Below are positions 1 through 12,600 of a stretch of DNA of 64,000 nt, piece after piece. Source of the DNA: Anisus vortex (taxonomy: Eukaryota; Mollusca; Gastropoda; Planorbidae); the NCBI GenBank assembly GCA_949126835.1, contig OX421503.1:2127001-2191000 (forward strand), read 5' to 3'. The position numbers were made by a program, and so were the translations under genes. Positions within the stretch are counted from its first letter, which is position 1, and each line of letters starts with the position of its first letter. The notes below the pieces were generated by a model, which was given only the letters and a program-made list of their open reading frames with translations, made no database searches and was not told where the DNA came from.

Positions 1-470
1 AAACTCAGGGCGATAAGGGTTTTACCAACATTCAAGAACAAGATATAAACCCTACTGAAACCCACCTCGAACCCCAAGAGCAGGCCCATGGTACATCCGT
101 TGGTTCTACGGTTTTGACAACTCGGTCTTAGCGTATAGTTAATCCACCTGCCAGATATCGGAATGACTAAAAGTAAAAGGGAGAAATATAGTGAGATTTG
201 ATAACTTGATGTTTCGTTAATTAGAGAACTTCATGATTTTTAATTTGGACTGACTAAACAAGTCACTTCCTGTGTTTTGTCCTTGTTACAGCCTCGCTGC
301 TTTTTCTCTTGTTCAAAAAGAAAAGTTATTATACATTTATATATGTTTGTCATTATTAAGATCAGACTTCATTACACTAGTTTTCTAGAATATTAATTTG
401 TCTTAAAATAGTTTAATCATGCATCTTTACATTTACATAGCACAAAAAAACATTTATACAAAGGACTTAC
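1..470. other. 3' flank or intron beyond exon A1; no gene seen
   Basis: AT-rich DNA on the downstream side of the last visible exon of the minus-strand modular gene. By the C-B-A periodicity a further C-type exon would be expected next, but no C-like cysteine pattern and no suitable acceptor is visible here, so the gene either ends with exons outside the window or has a long intron here. Confidence 0.4.
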
Positions 471-664
471 ATCGTCAAATTCTGAGGCGTATGATTTAAA
501 ATGTAAAAAAGATAATTTTGTTCTGCGACCAATTTCGTTCATTGTCGTGTTCATTGTTACGGTGACAAAAAAATCCTCGTCTTTGATCAATCCTTCATGA
601 CAAGAAGTTTTCCTTTCTAGTTTAGTAATCTTTATAATTGTGTCAAGACTATCGCCCAGACTTT
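471..664 (-). CDS. Exon A1 of the modular gene
   Basis: 194 nt, entered in phase 1 after an acceptor reading TTTCTCCAG and left in phase 0 at donor GTAAGT (plus-strand acttac at 465-470). It encodes about 65 residues with the signature [15 protein letters not shown] and N-T-T-M-N-E-I-G, matching exons A2 and A3. One conserved cysteine and one conserved N-T-T sequon are present. It lies 8.1 kb downstream of exon B1, an intron filled by a LINE and Helitron copies. No stop codon interrupts it. Confidence 0.75.
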
Positions 665-3600
665 CTGGAGAAATTGTAAACAAATTATTAATAACATTGT
701 CAATATTGAAGACAACATTAAACAAACATACAGTATTGGTTTAATTTTAATAAAAAGTGTTACAGTATTGTCAATTTTGAACAATATTAAACAAAAATAG
801 AGTATTTGTTTAATTATTTTTTTTTATAGATTGGTACTTAACTTTTAGATTGTGTAGTTAGACAAATAAGAAGTATGCCTTATTGATTCGTATGGCAAGG
901 GAAGCAGTACAAATCACTGAGACTTAGTGACACACATTGGACTGTATTATTGTTATGTGTTGACCGGACTTAGTGACCGATAGGGCTAAAAGAAAAAAAA
1001 ACATGTCATTGGATTCCCCATATAGCGCGATCGCGTTCAATACAACTCTTTTGACGTCATAGTCGAGACGACTTTTATTTAGTATCCGCGCTTTGGTAAT
1101 TCCCGTTTTAAAGCATTTAAATCGTTACCATTTTCGCCGCGCAATTAAATAAATATTCATTAAGAAATTGTGTCATCAATTTAAAAAAGGAAAGATATAG
1201 TTCTATAGTTTATTTGAAAGAGTCCAAGTTAATTTAGCTCTTACCAATGCATTAAACAATTACGGTACTATTAAAGGTGTGGAATAGCCTAGATTAAAAT
1301 ATTATATATCGTTAATTGCATAGTTTGCAGGGTAAGTAGTTTATACAGTCTTTAAAGTTATAACTTTAACAACTTCAGAAAAATGCTTGGCAGACAAAAA
1401 AAAATTATTATATTTTAAACTTGAAAAAGAGAAAGGCACGGACTTATGATAGTGCAAAAGCAGACACTATTTTAAAAAGTATTTCTTGCATGACTTCAGA
1501 TATAAATGATGCAGTGGATACAATTATACAGCCAAACAGAGAAGTAAATCTCAAATAACTAAGGAAACAGCAGATGTAAGAGAAAAGACGATTGAACAAT
1601 CTGAGACTTCGCAGGCAAAGTAATTAACAAATTAAACACTAGATTCTTAGATAAACGAAAAGAAACGTTGGAACTCAAGTGACAGAAAGCCACTCAAAGA
1701 CTATCGCTACAGACCATTGATCAACGTGAACAAAGCTTGGAAGAGCAAGGTCGCCGTTATGTAAAGCAACATTTATTTATGAAACAAAATATATTGCCAA
1801 CCTACAATTGCGCAACCAATTCCGACGTTACCTAAACAAGTTTGGGACCTTTCATTATAGCATGTATTTACTGTTATGCTGTTCATTTTTCCGAAGAACG
1901 GGTATCGAACAGAATCAACCGCGACTCCTTTGGTCACTGTTTTTTACATGGTCAAGTAAACATAGAGCCATCAGTGTTTCTAAACGAGTTGGCGTGCCTC
2001 TTTTTTAAAACTTCATTTACTCGCAGAAGAATTCCACAAGAGAATCAGGAACATAAATTCATGTTTCGCTCTGGCTTCGTTTAAACGTAGATGACGATCG
2101 GACAATCAATAGTCTTCATAGCAGCAGGACAAGTCTACAATAAGAGGAATATGGCAGTACATTCAACACAAAATGTTAATGATAAACTTGAAAGTCCACG
2201 ATACGTACAGTAACACTTCTTATATTTCGATGACGCCGTCACCGAGCTACTTAAATATCCATATATGGCAGGAATGGATGCGCCCTAAGGGTTTTGGGAT
2301 ACTTAAATATTTAAAACTTAAATATTCACTCAATCATGACATCATGATTATGAATGTTATTTTAAATATTACATGCTTTTTTTATAACGTATTTATGATA
2401 TTGACATACATCAAACTATATATTATGTATATGGTTTAATTTTTATTCAATTTATATACACATTTCCCATAGTGTTGAAGCCTGTCTGGAAAAATAAATC
2501 TCATATGATATGTAAATATGCAATTTCTTATTTGTGGCTGCTTTATTTAAATTAAATTTACTTACTTTTTTATATTTTTAGTTTTTATAATTTGTCTACA
2601 ATTCACATTTCAATGCATGTTTATTCGTGAACAAACCCCTCGATACACTAACCTACACTATATGATATAGTCGTTCAATTTTACAGGTTACATTGATGAC
2701 CGTTATAAAGTCATTGATAAATAGTTATGCAATCTTGATTAGTTATAAAGAATCTCATTGGAGATGGATTTGTTCAATTAATAACAGCCTATCAACCGGC
2801 ATTTATTAAATGCTGTCACTAAGTAAGCTTAAATGTTCTTTTGAAAGCCCTTAAAGCAGAGAAGAGAGTGGAAAAGAAGAGGGGACTACAAAATATATTT
2901 GTAGGCCTAAACCAAATTAAATATGGCCCCTGCAAATTGTAAAGTATATACATGTAGGTAACTTATTGTTTACAATTTCTCTATTATTTTAGAGATATTT
3001 AATATTAAAGAAATGTATAATATATTCTAACAATATTAGAGTATGATAATGCTTGACATTCTATCAATAATTTCAGCCTATAAAGACCGATCTCAGATCG
3101 GTCACCCCGATATTTAATATTAAACGAGAATAAATTGGGGGTATATTTGTTTTTGTGTTTGTGTCAGCCTTCTCGAAAACGGGCCCTACGATTTTCGCGA
3201 AAACTGTCCTATTGATGTATTATGGTGAGAAAATGCGTTTTAGATCAATCTCATTACTTTTGAACCTCTGCTTGATCCTCATTTTTTGGAAAAACCACTG
3301 ACCATTTCTAAAAATAGATTTTAAATTGGGCTAAAAGAAAAAAAAAAGCATGTCATTGGATTCATCATAAAGCGCGATCAATACAACTCTTTTGACGTCA
3401 CAGGTATGACGACTTTAATTTACTCTCAGCGCTTCGGTAATTTCCGTTTAAAATCATTTAAATCGTTACCATTTTCGCGCGCAATGAAATAAAATCAGCA
3501 TGACATTGTTTCATCAATAAAACAAAAAAATTAAAATAATTATGTTTTAACTTTGTATTTGGCGCTCCAATTCGTTTTTAATATGCTTCTTTTAAAACTG

Positions 3601-6600
3601 AAAAGGAATTTGTATAAAAAAAATATTTCTTTTAACTACATGCTCTAGCTCTATACATGTTTACTTTTGATAGTTTAAATTATAATTGAAAGAGTCCTTA
3701 TTGATTTAGCCCTTACCAATACAATACTTACCCGCTGTTTTTTCTAAAGGGAGATAAGGCTTCTCTGTTGATATGCCTATAAAAACGCCCTATGCGAGCC
3801 GACAGCACCTTACTCGCTTTGAAATGGCCCAGTACCGTATTGCTTTTCCATCCCATCTTACCAAAAACCTACATTCTCAAGCTGACTGTGTGTGGTTCCT
3901 GATATGCGAGAAATTAAATTCAATGCCCTGTATTTTGGAGGCCGGCTTTTCAGCAGTATCTCGTGGACAAGTACGTTCTAGTGGAAGGCGATAGTATTCA
4001 GTGGATAAAGTACAACCAAAAGAAGATACATGCTGACAAATACATAAGAGTCACCCGTTTTCTTCAAGATATGGCAGAAAAGAATAATGCTGATATTGGT
4101 GAAAGTATTATTCTACCCTCATCGTTTCCAGGCTTGAACAGAGACTACGTCGAACACTTTGAAGATGCTATGGCTATTGTTCGCCGTTATGGTCTGCAAT
4201 TTGTATTACTCATAAAGTATCTCATTGAAGATGGAGTTGTTCTACTAACAACAGCTTATCAATCGGCATTTATAAAATGATATCACCAAGTAATTGTTCT
4301 TTTGAAATCCTTTAAAGCAGATTACAATAGATATTGTAATGAAAAAGAAAAGAGATAAATACAAAATACATTTTTAGGCTTATACCTGATTAAATATACT
4401 CCCTGTAAATAGTAAATTATATGCATGTGTCTTATAGTTTACAATCTCTCTAATGTTTTAAACATCTTTGATGTTAAAGATATGTATCATATATTCTAAC
4501 ACTATTAGTCTGATAATACATGACATTTCTAGTATTAATTTCAGCCTATAAAGACCGATCTCAGATCGGTCACCCCGATATTGATAGTAAAATGAGAATA
4601 ATGTTTAGTTGTTACACCAAGCTAAAGACTTGAAGTCATAATTTTACACGAGCTAAATAAACTCCGGGAACAAATCTTAGCCCTTACTTGGATCTCAAGA
4701 TTTCGATCAAATGTTGTTGGAACTATTCACGTGAAATACATTTTAAAAAAATGAAACAAAATAGATATTTATTATTTTACATAAATATACAATCAGTAGA
4801 AATGGTACACAATGCCTAAATCTAAAGTGTAAAGACTTAGACTTCATATCAGACACATGTTAAATTATTATGTATGCTTACGGTCACATTTTAATCACAC
4901 AATTCAAACTTATTCATTCAGTTAATGAAAAAAAAATGTAATTTGAATTCGTCAAAATACAAAATAAACGAAGAAGGACATTTCGGCTTGCCCGTTTGGG
5001 CGCAACCGTTTTGGCGCGACCGTTTTGGCTTGACCGTTTAGGCGCCGCCGCTTTAGCGCGGGACGTTTTGGCGCGGGATGTTTTGGCGCGATGGAATAAA
5101 AACATATCACATCATTTAGTAACTTAATACCTTCATCTTATCTTATACATTATCTTATAGTATACATTATAGACGCTCCTTCTATAGAGAAGATTATTGC
5201 ATCTTACGCTCATCCCTGGTCCGAGTCTAGTCTTGCATTTGTATTGATGTTTTAAATGATGTTAAGTTACTGGTTTTCCTGGTTTGTTAAGGCAACCCAT
5301 TCCATGCCCAAATGTCACTCGGGAAGAAAGAGTACTTATATGCATTTGTTCTCGCATAGGGGATAAGGAAAGTGTTTTTGTCTTTATGTTTATCTAACTT
5401 TTGCAACATGTTGTTATTGGGTTGTATTTCTAAATTAGAGTTTAACGCCTTATTTATTATTTTTGAATTTGTTCTAATTTTTAATGTTTTCTTTAGTTGA
5501 TGGGTCCCATACAGGTGCTGCATATTATAGTATAGAATTTCTAGTATATTGTGAGATAGCTGTTAGTGCCCATATTATTATAGATTTTTATTCTGTTAGC
5601 GTGATAAGATATATGGGCAGCTAAACATTTATTTCCAGTTTCATTATTTCATATTATTCAATAGAACTCACAACTTGAGTTAGATCACAACTTCTAAACT
5701 TGAAATGATGAAGTGACAATATTCTTTACACTAACTTCAATGTTTTATTTTCAAAGCATTAACACAGATATATACTCTTCTATGAATCATAATTTAGGAA
5801 TTGTAGTTATATATATATTATATTTTAATTAAACGTTTTACAATGGATGTATCAAATCATCACACATCTGGGGCTTCCATAAGTAGTCTATCTTCTTACA
5901 AAAACTTAATCTTTTTTATCAAAGATTTCATAGACTATATTGGGTGCACTGACCAATACAACTCCAATAAGGGATACTAAATAATTAGTGCAATAAAATG
6001 CAAATGTCTTTATAGAATTATCAAATCAATTAACTCATTAATAAAATTTTTTTTTTGGGAAAGGCAATATCTATAATAGCATTTTAGTTTTTTTTTGTTA
6101 TTACATTTGTAAAAGTTCCTTTTTATGAATCCTAATGTTTTGTTTGATTTTTTATTACTTCATCAATATGAGGGTTCCAAGATAACTTATCATTTATTAT
6201 TACTCCCAGATACTTAGCATTGTTAGTTTGAGTAAGTTCTTTACCATGAATGAAGTAGTTTGTCATTATTTGTTTCTTTTTCTTGATAACCCTTATTAGT
6301 TGGCATTTTTCTGGGTGAAAAGACATAGCTACTCCAGTTTGATTCCCATTTTTGTAGTTCATCTAGGTCTTTTTGTTGAAGTTCAATATCTTTTCCTGTC
6401 TTTATTATTCTATAAATTATGCAATCATCTGCAAATAATCTTACTTTTGTTCCTGTGTTGTTACAATTTGGTAGATCATTAATATACATTAGAAATAGTA
6501 TTGGCCCTAGAACAGTTTACAGTTATTGGTAATGACTTAGAGCCATTTATTATCACTGTTTGTTCTCTGCCTATAAGAAAGTCTTGAATCCACTGAGGTA

Positions 6601-9600
6601 AGGGACCAGAGATACCAAAATATTTAAGTTTTTTTAGAAGACTAGAATGATGAACTTTATCTAATGCTTTTGAAAAATCTAGTAGTATAGAATCAATTTG
6701 GTTGTTATTATCTAATCCCCTAGGCCCTAGACAAGTCATCTATTAAGCCTATTAATTGAGTTTCACATGATTTGTTATTCCTTAACCCATGTTGGTGTGG
6801 GCACAGTGCATTTAGTTTGTCTAGATGATTCACTATACTACTATAAAATATAGGCTCAAGTAATTTACAAGTTATGCTTGTTAAGGGAAACAGGTCTGTA
6901 ATTTCCAGGGTCAGATTTATCTCCTTTTTTGAAAAGAGGAGTTACGTTGGCTAATTTCCAGTCTTTGGAAACTTTGCCCTGGTTTAGGGAGGCCTGAAAA
7001 AGTATTTTAAAGATTGGAGATATTTTATTAGTTAGTTCTTTAAGCAGTCTTGCTGGTATTTCATCTGGACCAGAAGTTTTGTTTACTTTTAAGTTGGTTA
7101 GGAGTTGTTTAATAACTTTTTCATCTACATTTATATTTCCTTTCTCGTCTAGTTTACATTTTTTAATAGATTTTCTTTTTATTTACACAGTTTCTTTAGT
7201 TTAGTGTTATACCAAAATTTGTTAATTTTATTTGATGTTTGTTTTGTTGGCACAAAATCAGCCATTATAGCATTTAAGTTTGTTCTATGAATTGCCTAAT
7301 ATCTTCAACTGGACTGTTTATACTGTATTTATTAAGGAAAGTAAATTAAAATTGTATTGCTGCTTGATGTAGGTCTTTTCTATTGCATTTATTCCAGAGA
7401 TAAATTATTATTTTAGGTTTCTTGCATATTTCGGTTTTGATTATGTTATTAACTCTGATAATATCAGGATCTGAAATACCAGGGATTATTTCATAATCTA
7501 TTACTAGTCCTGGTTTGTTTGTTAAGAATAAATCTAGTATATTATGGCTTCCTGTTTGCTTTTTATTAATTTGTTCTAAGTTTAAATTTTGTATGGTATT
7601 GATAAACATTTCATTTATTTTTTTATGTTTTGGTGTTTTTCTATTCCAATTTATATCGGGGAGGTTGAAATCCCCCATTATCCAAATTACAGCATTTTTA
7701 TGTGTTGTTTCAATGTTTGTGAGCTGATTACACAGATCAGTCATGTGTTCTGTTGTTGAGTTTGGTGGTTTTTATTTGAGGAAAACAATATTTTTGTGTA
7801 TAGTAAATGAAACAAATAGTATTCGTTTTAGGATTCTGATACAATTATATTATAACTTAGGAATCACTGCACAGTAACACTTGAACAAATATTGAAACGG
7901 TAACAGTAATTCAATAAATATCAAAACCACTTAATGTGTGATTAGCAACTCACAATATATTTATTGAAATAATCACTAAACCTTTTGTTAATGACTTATA
8001 TACAGTTGTCTCAACTATAACTTCTTATTTGCCGATACCGATCTAGATAACGTCAACCAAATAATTATATGTGATTTGTACGCACGTTGTTGACTGGACG
8101 CGATGACCACTCATGATTGACCATTCCAAATTAAAAAAAAATGTTTTTTTTTACTTTCCAACCAGTATTCTAAAACATCTATTGTTATCATTTTTTCTCT
8201 GACGATTGATCCTGGTTTTAAACACTCTCAACTATTTTAAAACAGTAATAATATTTGAAAGTTGTGGCCACTGAGTTAGTTCATAAGCATGTGTAGTTAT
8301 TTCAGTTTTATTGAAAAACTAGCATTGTTGATTTTCGCATATAGACCTAACGTTATAGGCGTGGAGCAACAAACAACAACATGACGACATATATATAAAT
8401 ATATAATTAGATAGATATGCATTTTATGCCACTAAATAGATACAGAAGTAGTTATTCATATATAAAAAAAACAAATTTTAAAGTCGTATATATGCATTAA
8501 AATACATCGTTTAAAATTAGTATTATTTATTATTAGTTTTATTTATTATACAACAAAAAATTATTATGTTTTCCTCAATTACTTCCTCGCGCTAAAACGT
8601 CCTGCGCCGAAACGTCACTTACCGAAAATAAATGTTTGTGTAAAAAAAAAACTGAAATTTAAAAGTTATTTTAAAACAAATATTTCTTTTACATATTTTA
8701 AAATTATTTGAAAGCTTAAATTTCGAAGCCAACGCGTTATTTCTAAGATAGATTTCAATATATTTAGAAGTTAAAAAAATCGTATTAAAAAAATCGAACT
8801 TACCATTCAGAAAACAGATATAAGTTGCATATCTCCGACAACCACTCGTTTCTTCAGTTTCCTTATACCAAAGTGTAAATTCAGTTAATGATCTATAGTA
8901 GGGCATTGTGTGGTTTATACATTCACTTGTTGACTCAATCAGTGGCGATTTATAGTATGAGATACCCAATTTGTGGCTATCTAAATTGGTGACACACCAA
9001 TCCAACGTTATAATTTCGATATTCCAGCGAGGTCTAACAACACAGTTATTGACATCCATTGGTGTTCCATAAACCTTCAATGCCACATGTGACTTGCCTA
9101 CAGAAAAAAAAAAAAAATATTTATAATATGTAACGTTCAATGACATAAAATGCAGTTGTTGTTTTGTAGCATGAGGCTAAACTGTATAATAATATCAGCT
9201 TATTATATAAATACGAATCCCGTTGCATACAAATATTTATTTTTTTAAACAGTTATCATTATTGCAATCTAGCAGCCATCTAAGTACTTGCCGATAGGAA
9301 TGAGGCTATGGTAAAGAAATTGCATACTTTTTGTAGATGTTAGTAGTTGTAATTACATGGTATTAGAGAGATTTGGTCTTTGGTTTTTGAGGAGGTAAAT
9401 ATTATGTCGTATGTCATGCAGTGCTGAACATTTAAAAATGTGATGGGTAACTGTTTCAAATTGGTATTAACATAGGGAGGGGGGAGCATGAGGCCGCATT
9501 TTCTGGTCTGATGCGATTAAGGTTCGAGTTTAAAAACACGTGTCAAAGCAATAAATTAGAAAAAAAAATGTTAACAATCTATATACATATAAATGCATTA

Positions 9601-12600
9601 AACTTACGACAGATAACAGGAAGGGTATAGTCAGAACTGTTATCTGAGTCTATATAATCTATATACATATAAATGCATTAAACTTACGACCGATAACAGG
9701 AAGTGTAAAGTCAGAACTGTTATCTGAGTCTATATAATCTATATACATATAAATGCATTAAACTTACGACCGATAACAGGAAGGGTATAGTCAGAACTGT
9801 TATCTGAGTCTATATAATCTATATACATATAAATGCATTAAACTTACGACCGATAACAGGAAGGGTATAATCAGAACTGTTATCTGAGTCTATATAATCT
9901 ATATACATATAAATGCATTAAACTTACTACAGATAACAGGAAGTGTATAGTCAGAACTGTTATCTGAGTCTATATAATCTATATACATATAAATGCATTA
10001 AACTTACGACAGATAACCGGAAGTGTATAGTCAGAACTGTTATCTGAGTCTATATAATCTATATACATATAAATGCATTTAACTTACCAAAGATAACCGG
10101 AAGGGTATAGTCAGAACTGTTATCTGAGTCTATATAATCTATATACATATAAATGCATTAAACTTACGACAGATAACCGGAAGTGTATAGTCAGAACTGT
10201 TATCTGAGTCTATATAATCTATATACATATAAATGCATTTAACTTACCAAAGATAACCGGAAGGGTATAGTCAGAACTGTTATCTGAGTCTATATAATCC
10301 AAATACATATAAATGCATTAAACTTACGACAGATAACCGGAAGTGTATAGTCAGAACTGTTATCTGAGTCTATATAATCTATATACATATAAATGCATTA
10401 AACTTACGACAGATAACCGGAAGTGTATAGTCAGAACTGTTATCTGAGTCTATAGAATATATATACATATAAATGCATTAAACTTACGACAGATAACCGG
10501 AAGTATATAGTCGGAACTGTGATCTGAGTCTATATTATCAGGAGTAGGCCAATGTAATCTAAATTTATTTTGCGAAAAAGCAACAATGGCTGTCAGATAA
10601 TAAACAAATTCTAAAACACTGCTATTTGATTTGCAATAGCACTTTGCTATTTGATTTCTCTTGCAAGGATTGGCAAGATTAACGGTGCATTCCTAAGGAG
10701 AAAAAAAAAGAAAATTATTATTATTATAAATTATTATAAAACGATATTGTATTAAATAAATGCCTTTAAAGGTTAATTTAAATTTAAATTATTAATATAA
10801 TCATTTTTTATTATCCGCAACTTTTTATATTGCAACTGTCAATGTTAAATATTAATGCTCGAAAAATTAATTGCTCTCAATTTTATAGTCAGCAGTTAAT
10901 TATGACCATCACATAAAACTAAGGGTAAAATAGTAATTAGTGTGATTCTTAACCCTTTTCATTTCATTGGTGCTTTAAAAAATGACTATATATTTTAGTT
11001 TCCTTTTTTTTCGGAATAATAACAGGTCTCTAAAGTGTTAATGTTTCGGAATGTAAACAACAATTTAGAAAAAACACACCATTGTCTCGGGTTACAAACA
11101 AAGAGAGATAGAGAGGAAGATTCAACGTTGGAGACAAACGATCGCTTACAGTAAATACGAAGACCTCGCAGAAGGCTACTTAGCGCTAGCCTAGTAGACA
11201 TTGTCACATATTGGTAGTTCCAAATACTGGAATACACATTACTTATTTCCTCTCTCTCTCTCCAACGCGAGTTTTGTGGGCGGTACTAAGCCTAGACTGT
11301 TCTAAGAATCCACTATCGTGCCGACCTCAGATTCTCGGAATGGCTAGGAATAGTCTATTATTTCTCGTACAGGGGAGTTTATGTTAAAACTATAACTTGT
11401 ATTATGAGTTTTGTAATGATACCATTATTTTCACCCCTCCTAGTAATAGGTCTGTTCCCCGCTCTTCTCTGCGAGTCGTGTTGTCTTCAAGACAGTTTTT
11501 TGTTTTGTATATACTTTCCTTTGAGCTTGTTATGGACGCTTGTGTTGGCACTATTTTATTATTGCTGTAAATACTACACAGTGATATTACGACTTCCGGC
11601 TTCGGGCTAGTACGCATTCATATCACGGATAAGTTTTTCAATATATTTTCTATATTTATATAACTAACACCCATTTAAACTTTATACTAACCTTTAATTA
11701 AGTTAATACTTAGTATATGTATATTGCAAATACTATTAAATAGAATAATTGCTCGTAACAGTGAGCTTAAAGTATTATTTATACTTGGCGCTTCGGAGGC
11801 CGCCATATTGACCCCATATTCGAATTGTTTGTTTACAATTACTGGTCTAGGCCAGGTTTAAAATAATTACTTAAGCCCAATTATAATAAATAATAAAGAA
11901 ACTCAGACAAATAAACACATATTATAGTAATAAAACATAATTAATTATATAAGAGACAAATAATAACATTCGTTTTATTAGTATTTAAACAATACAATCG
12001 CCACTAGACCTATACTATATAACTTTATATAAGAATATATAAGGTTACCAAATTATTAAACCTTAGCCTAAATCTAAATTCTAAGTAGTAACAGGCCTAT
12101 AGCCTATAGTCCCTAGGCTATAGCCTATTTACAAAACAATAAACATCAATTAGAACTACTATATTTAATTATAAAATACACCATACTATTAAATAAAAGT
12201 ATTAAAAAAGGAAATGAAACTTGTAATCCTAGTCTTAGCCCTAGTTCTGGTAAGGGCACTAAAACTACCCAAACATGAAATTGTCCATAAGCAGATAATA
12301 ATTAATCACCACAACATCAAAGATATTGACAACACTCATGCTTATATCCTCCTAAAAAAGATCTCCCTAAACCATTTTAAACACAAAATTTGCAGGTACA
12401 GACAAAATCATTTAGTACTATTGTTGCTCTTGGCTGGCGATGTAGAATCCAACCCAGGCCCAGTCAAGACAGTTAGAGATAGATGTAACATTTGCAGTAA
12501 GTCATGCACAGCAAAACAACGAGCCATTCAATGTGACACCTGTGATGAATGGTACCATGCTGCATGCTTGCATATGAACACCCCAATTTATATAGCATTA

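Larger units (their letters stand above)
984..3112 (+). mobile_element. Helitron-like element, copy 1 (decayed)
   Basis: The left part (984-1150) and the right part (about 2700-3112) are repeated in the same order in copy 2, so the two form a tandem pair. Remnant coding sequence from about 1400 to 2250 resembles the N-terminal part of Helitron Rep-helicase proteins (C-x2-C region, then H-G-Q-V, then G-Q-V-Y). Near the right end is a 19-nt palindrome at 3085-3103 (stem GACCGATCT), of the kind found near Helitron 3' ends. I do not see a clean CTRR terminus, so a Helentron-type variant or lost end is possible. A TGACGTCA palindrome lies at 1052-1059, near the left end. Confidence 0.6.
3331..4584 (+). 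mobile_element. Helitron-like element, copy 2 (decayed, tandem)
   Basis: Starts with the same sequence as copy 1 (G-rich start, poly-A run, then catgtcattggatt, TGACGTCA at 3393-3400) and ends with the same hairpin. It is shorter than copy 1 and carries a different part of the Rep-helicase gene (3773-4280), so the two copies have lost complementary internal segments. The 220 bp between the copies (3113-3330) have no recognised content. Confidence 0.6.
5134..7773 (-). mobile_element. CR1-like LINE, 5'-truncated copy
   Basis: Closely related to the element at 12.2-15.7 kb, but on the opposite strand. It runs from the 3' tail (cttcatcttatcttatac on the plus strand, 5131-5148) to the middle of the endonuclease domain, where similarity stops near 7773. 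Recognisable pieces: endonuclease [11 protein letters not shown] (7346-7744), RT L-L-D-F-S-K-A (6479-6739), F-A-D-D (6241-6489) and the C-terminus (5287-5523). It has several frameshifts, a 20-bp deletion in the RT near 6508, and a nested insertion at 5560-6076. 5' truncation is the usual outcome of target-primed reverse transcription. Confidence 0.85.

Noticed and set aside
11402..11617. Overlapping frames on both strands near 11.5 kb
   Set aside because: Mirror frames without motifs, length expected by chance.
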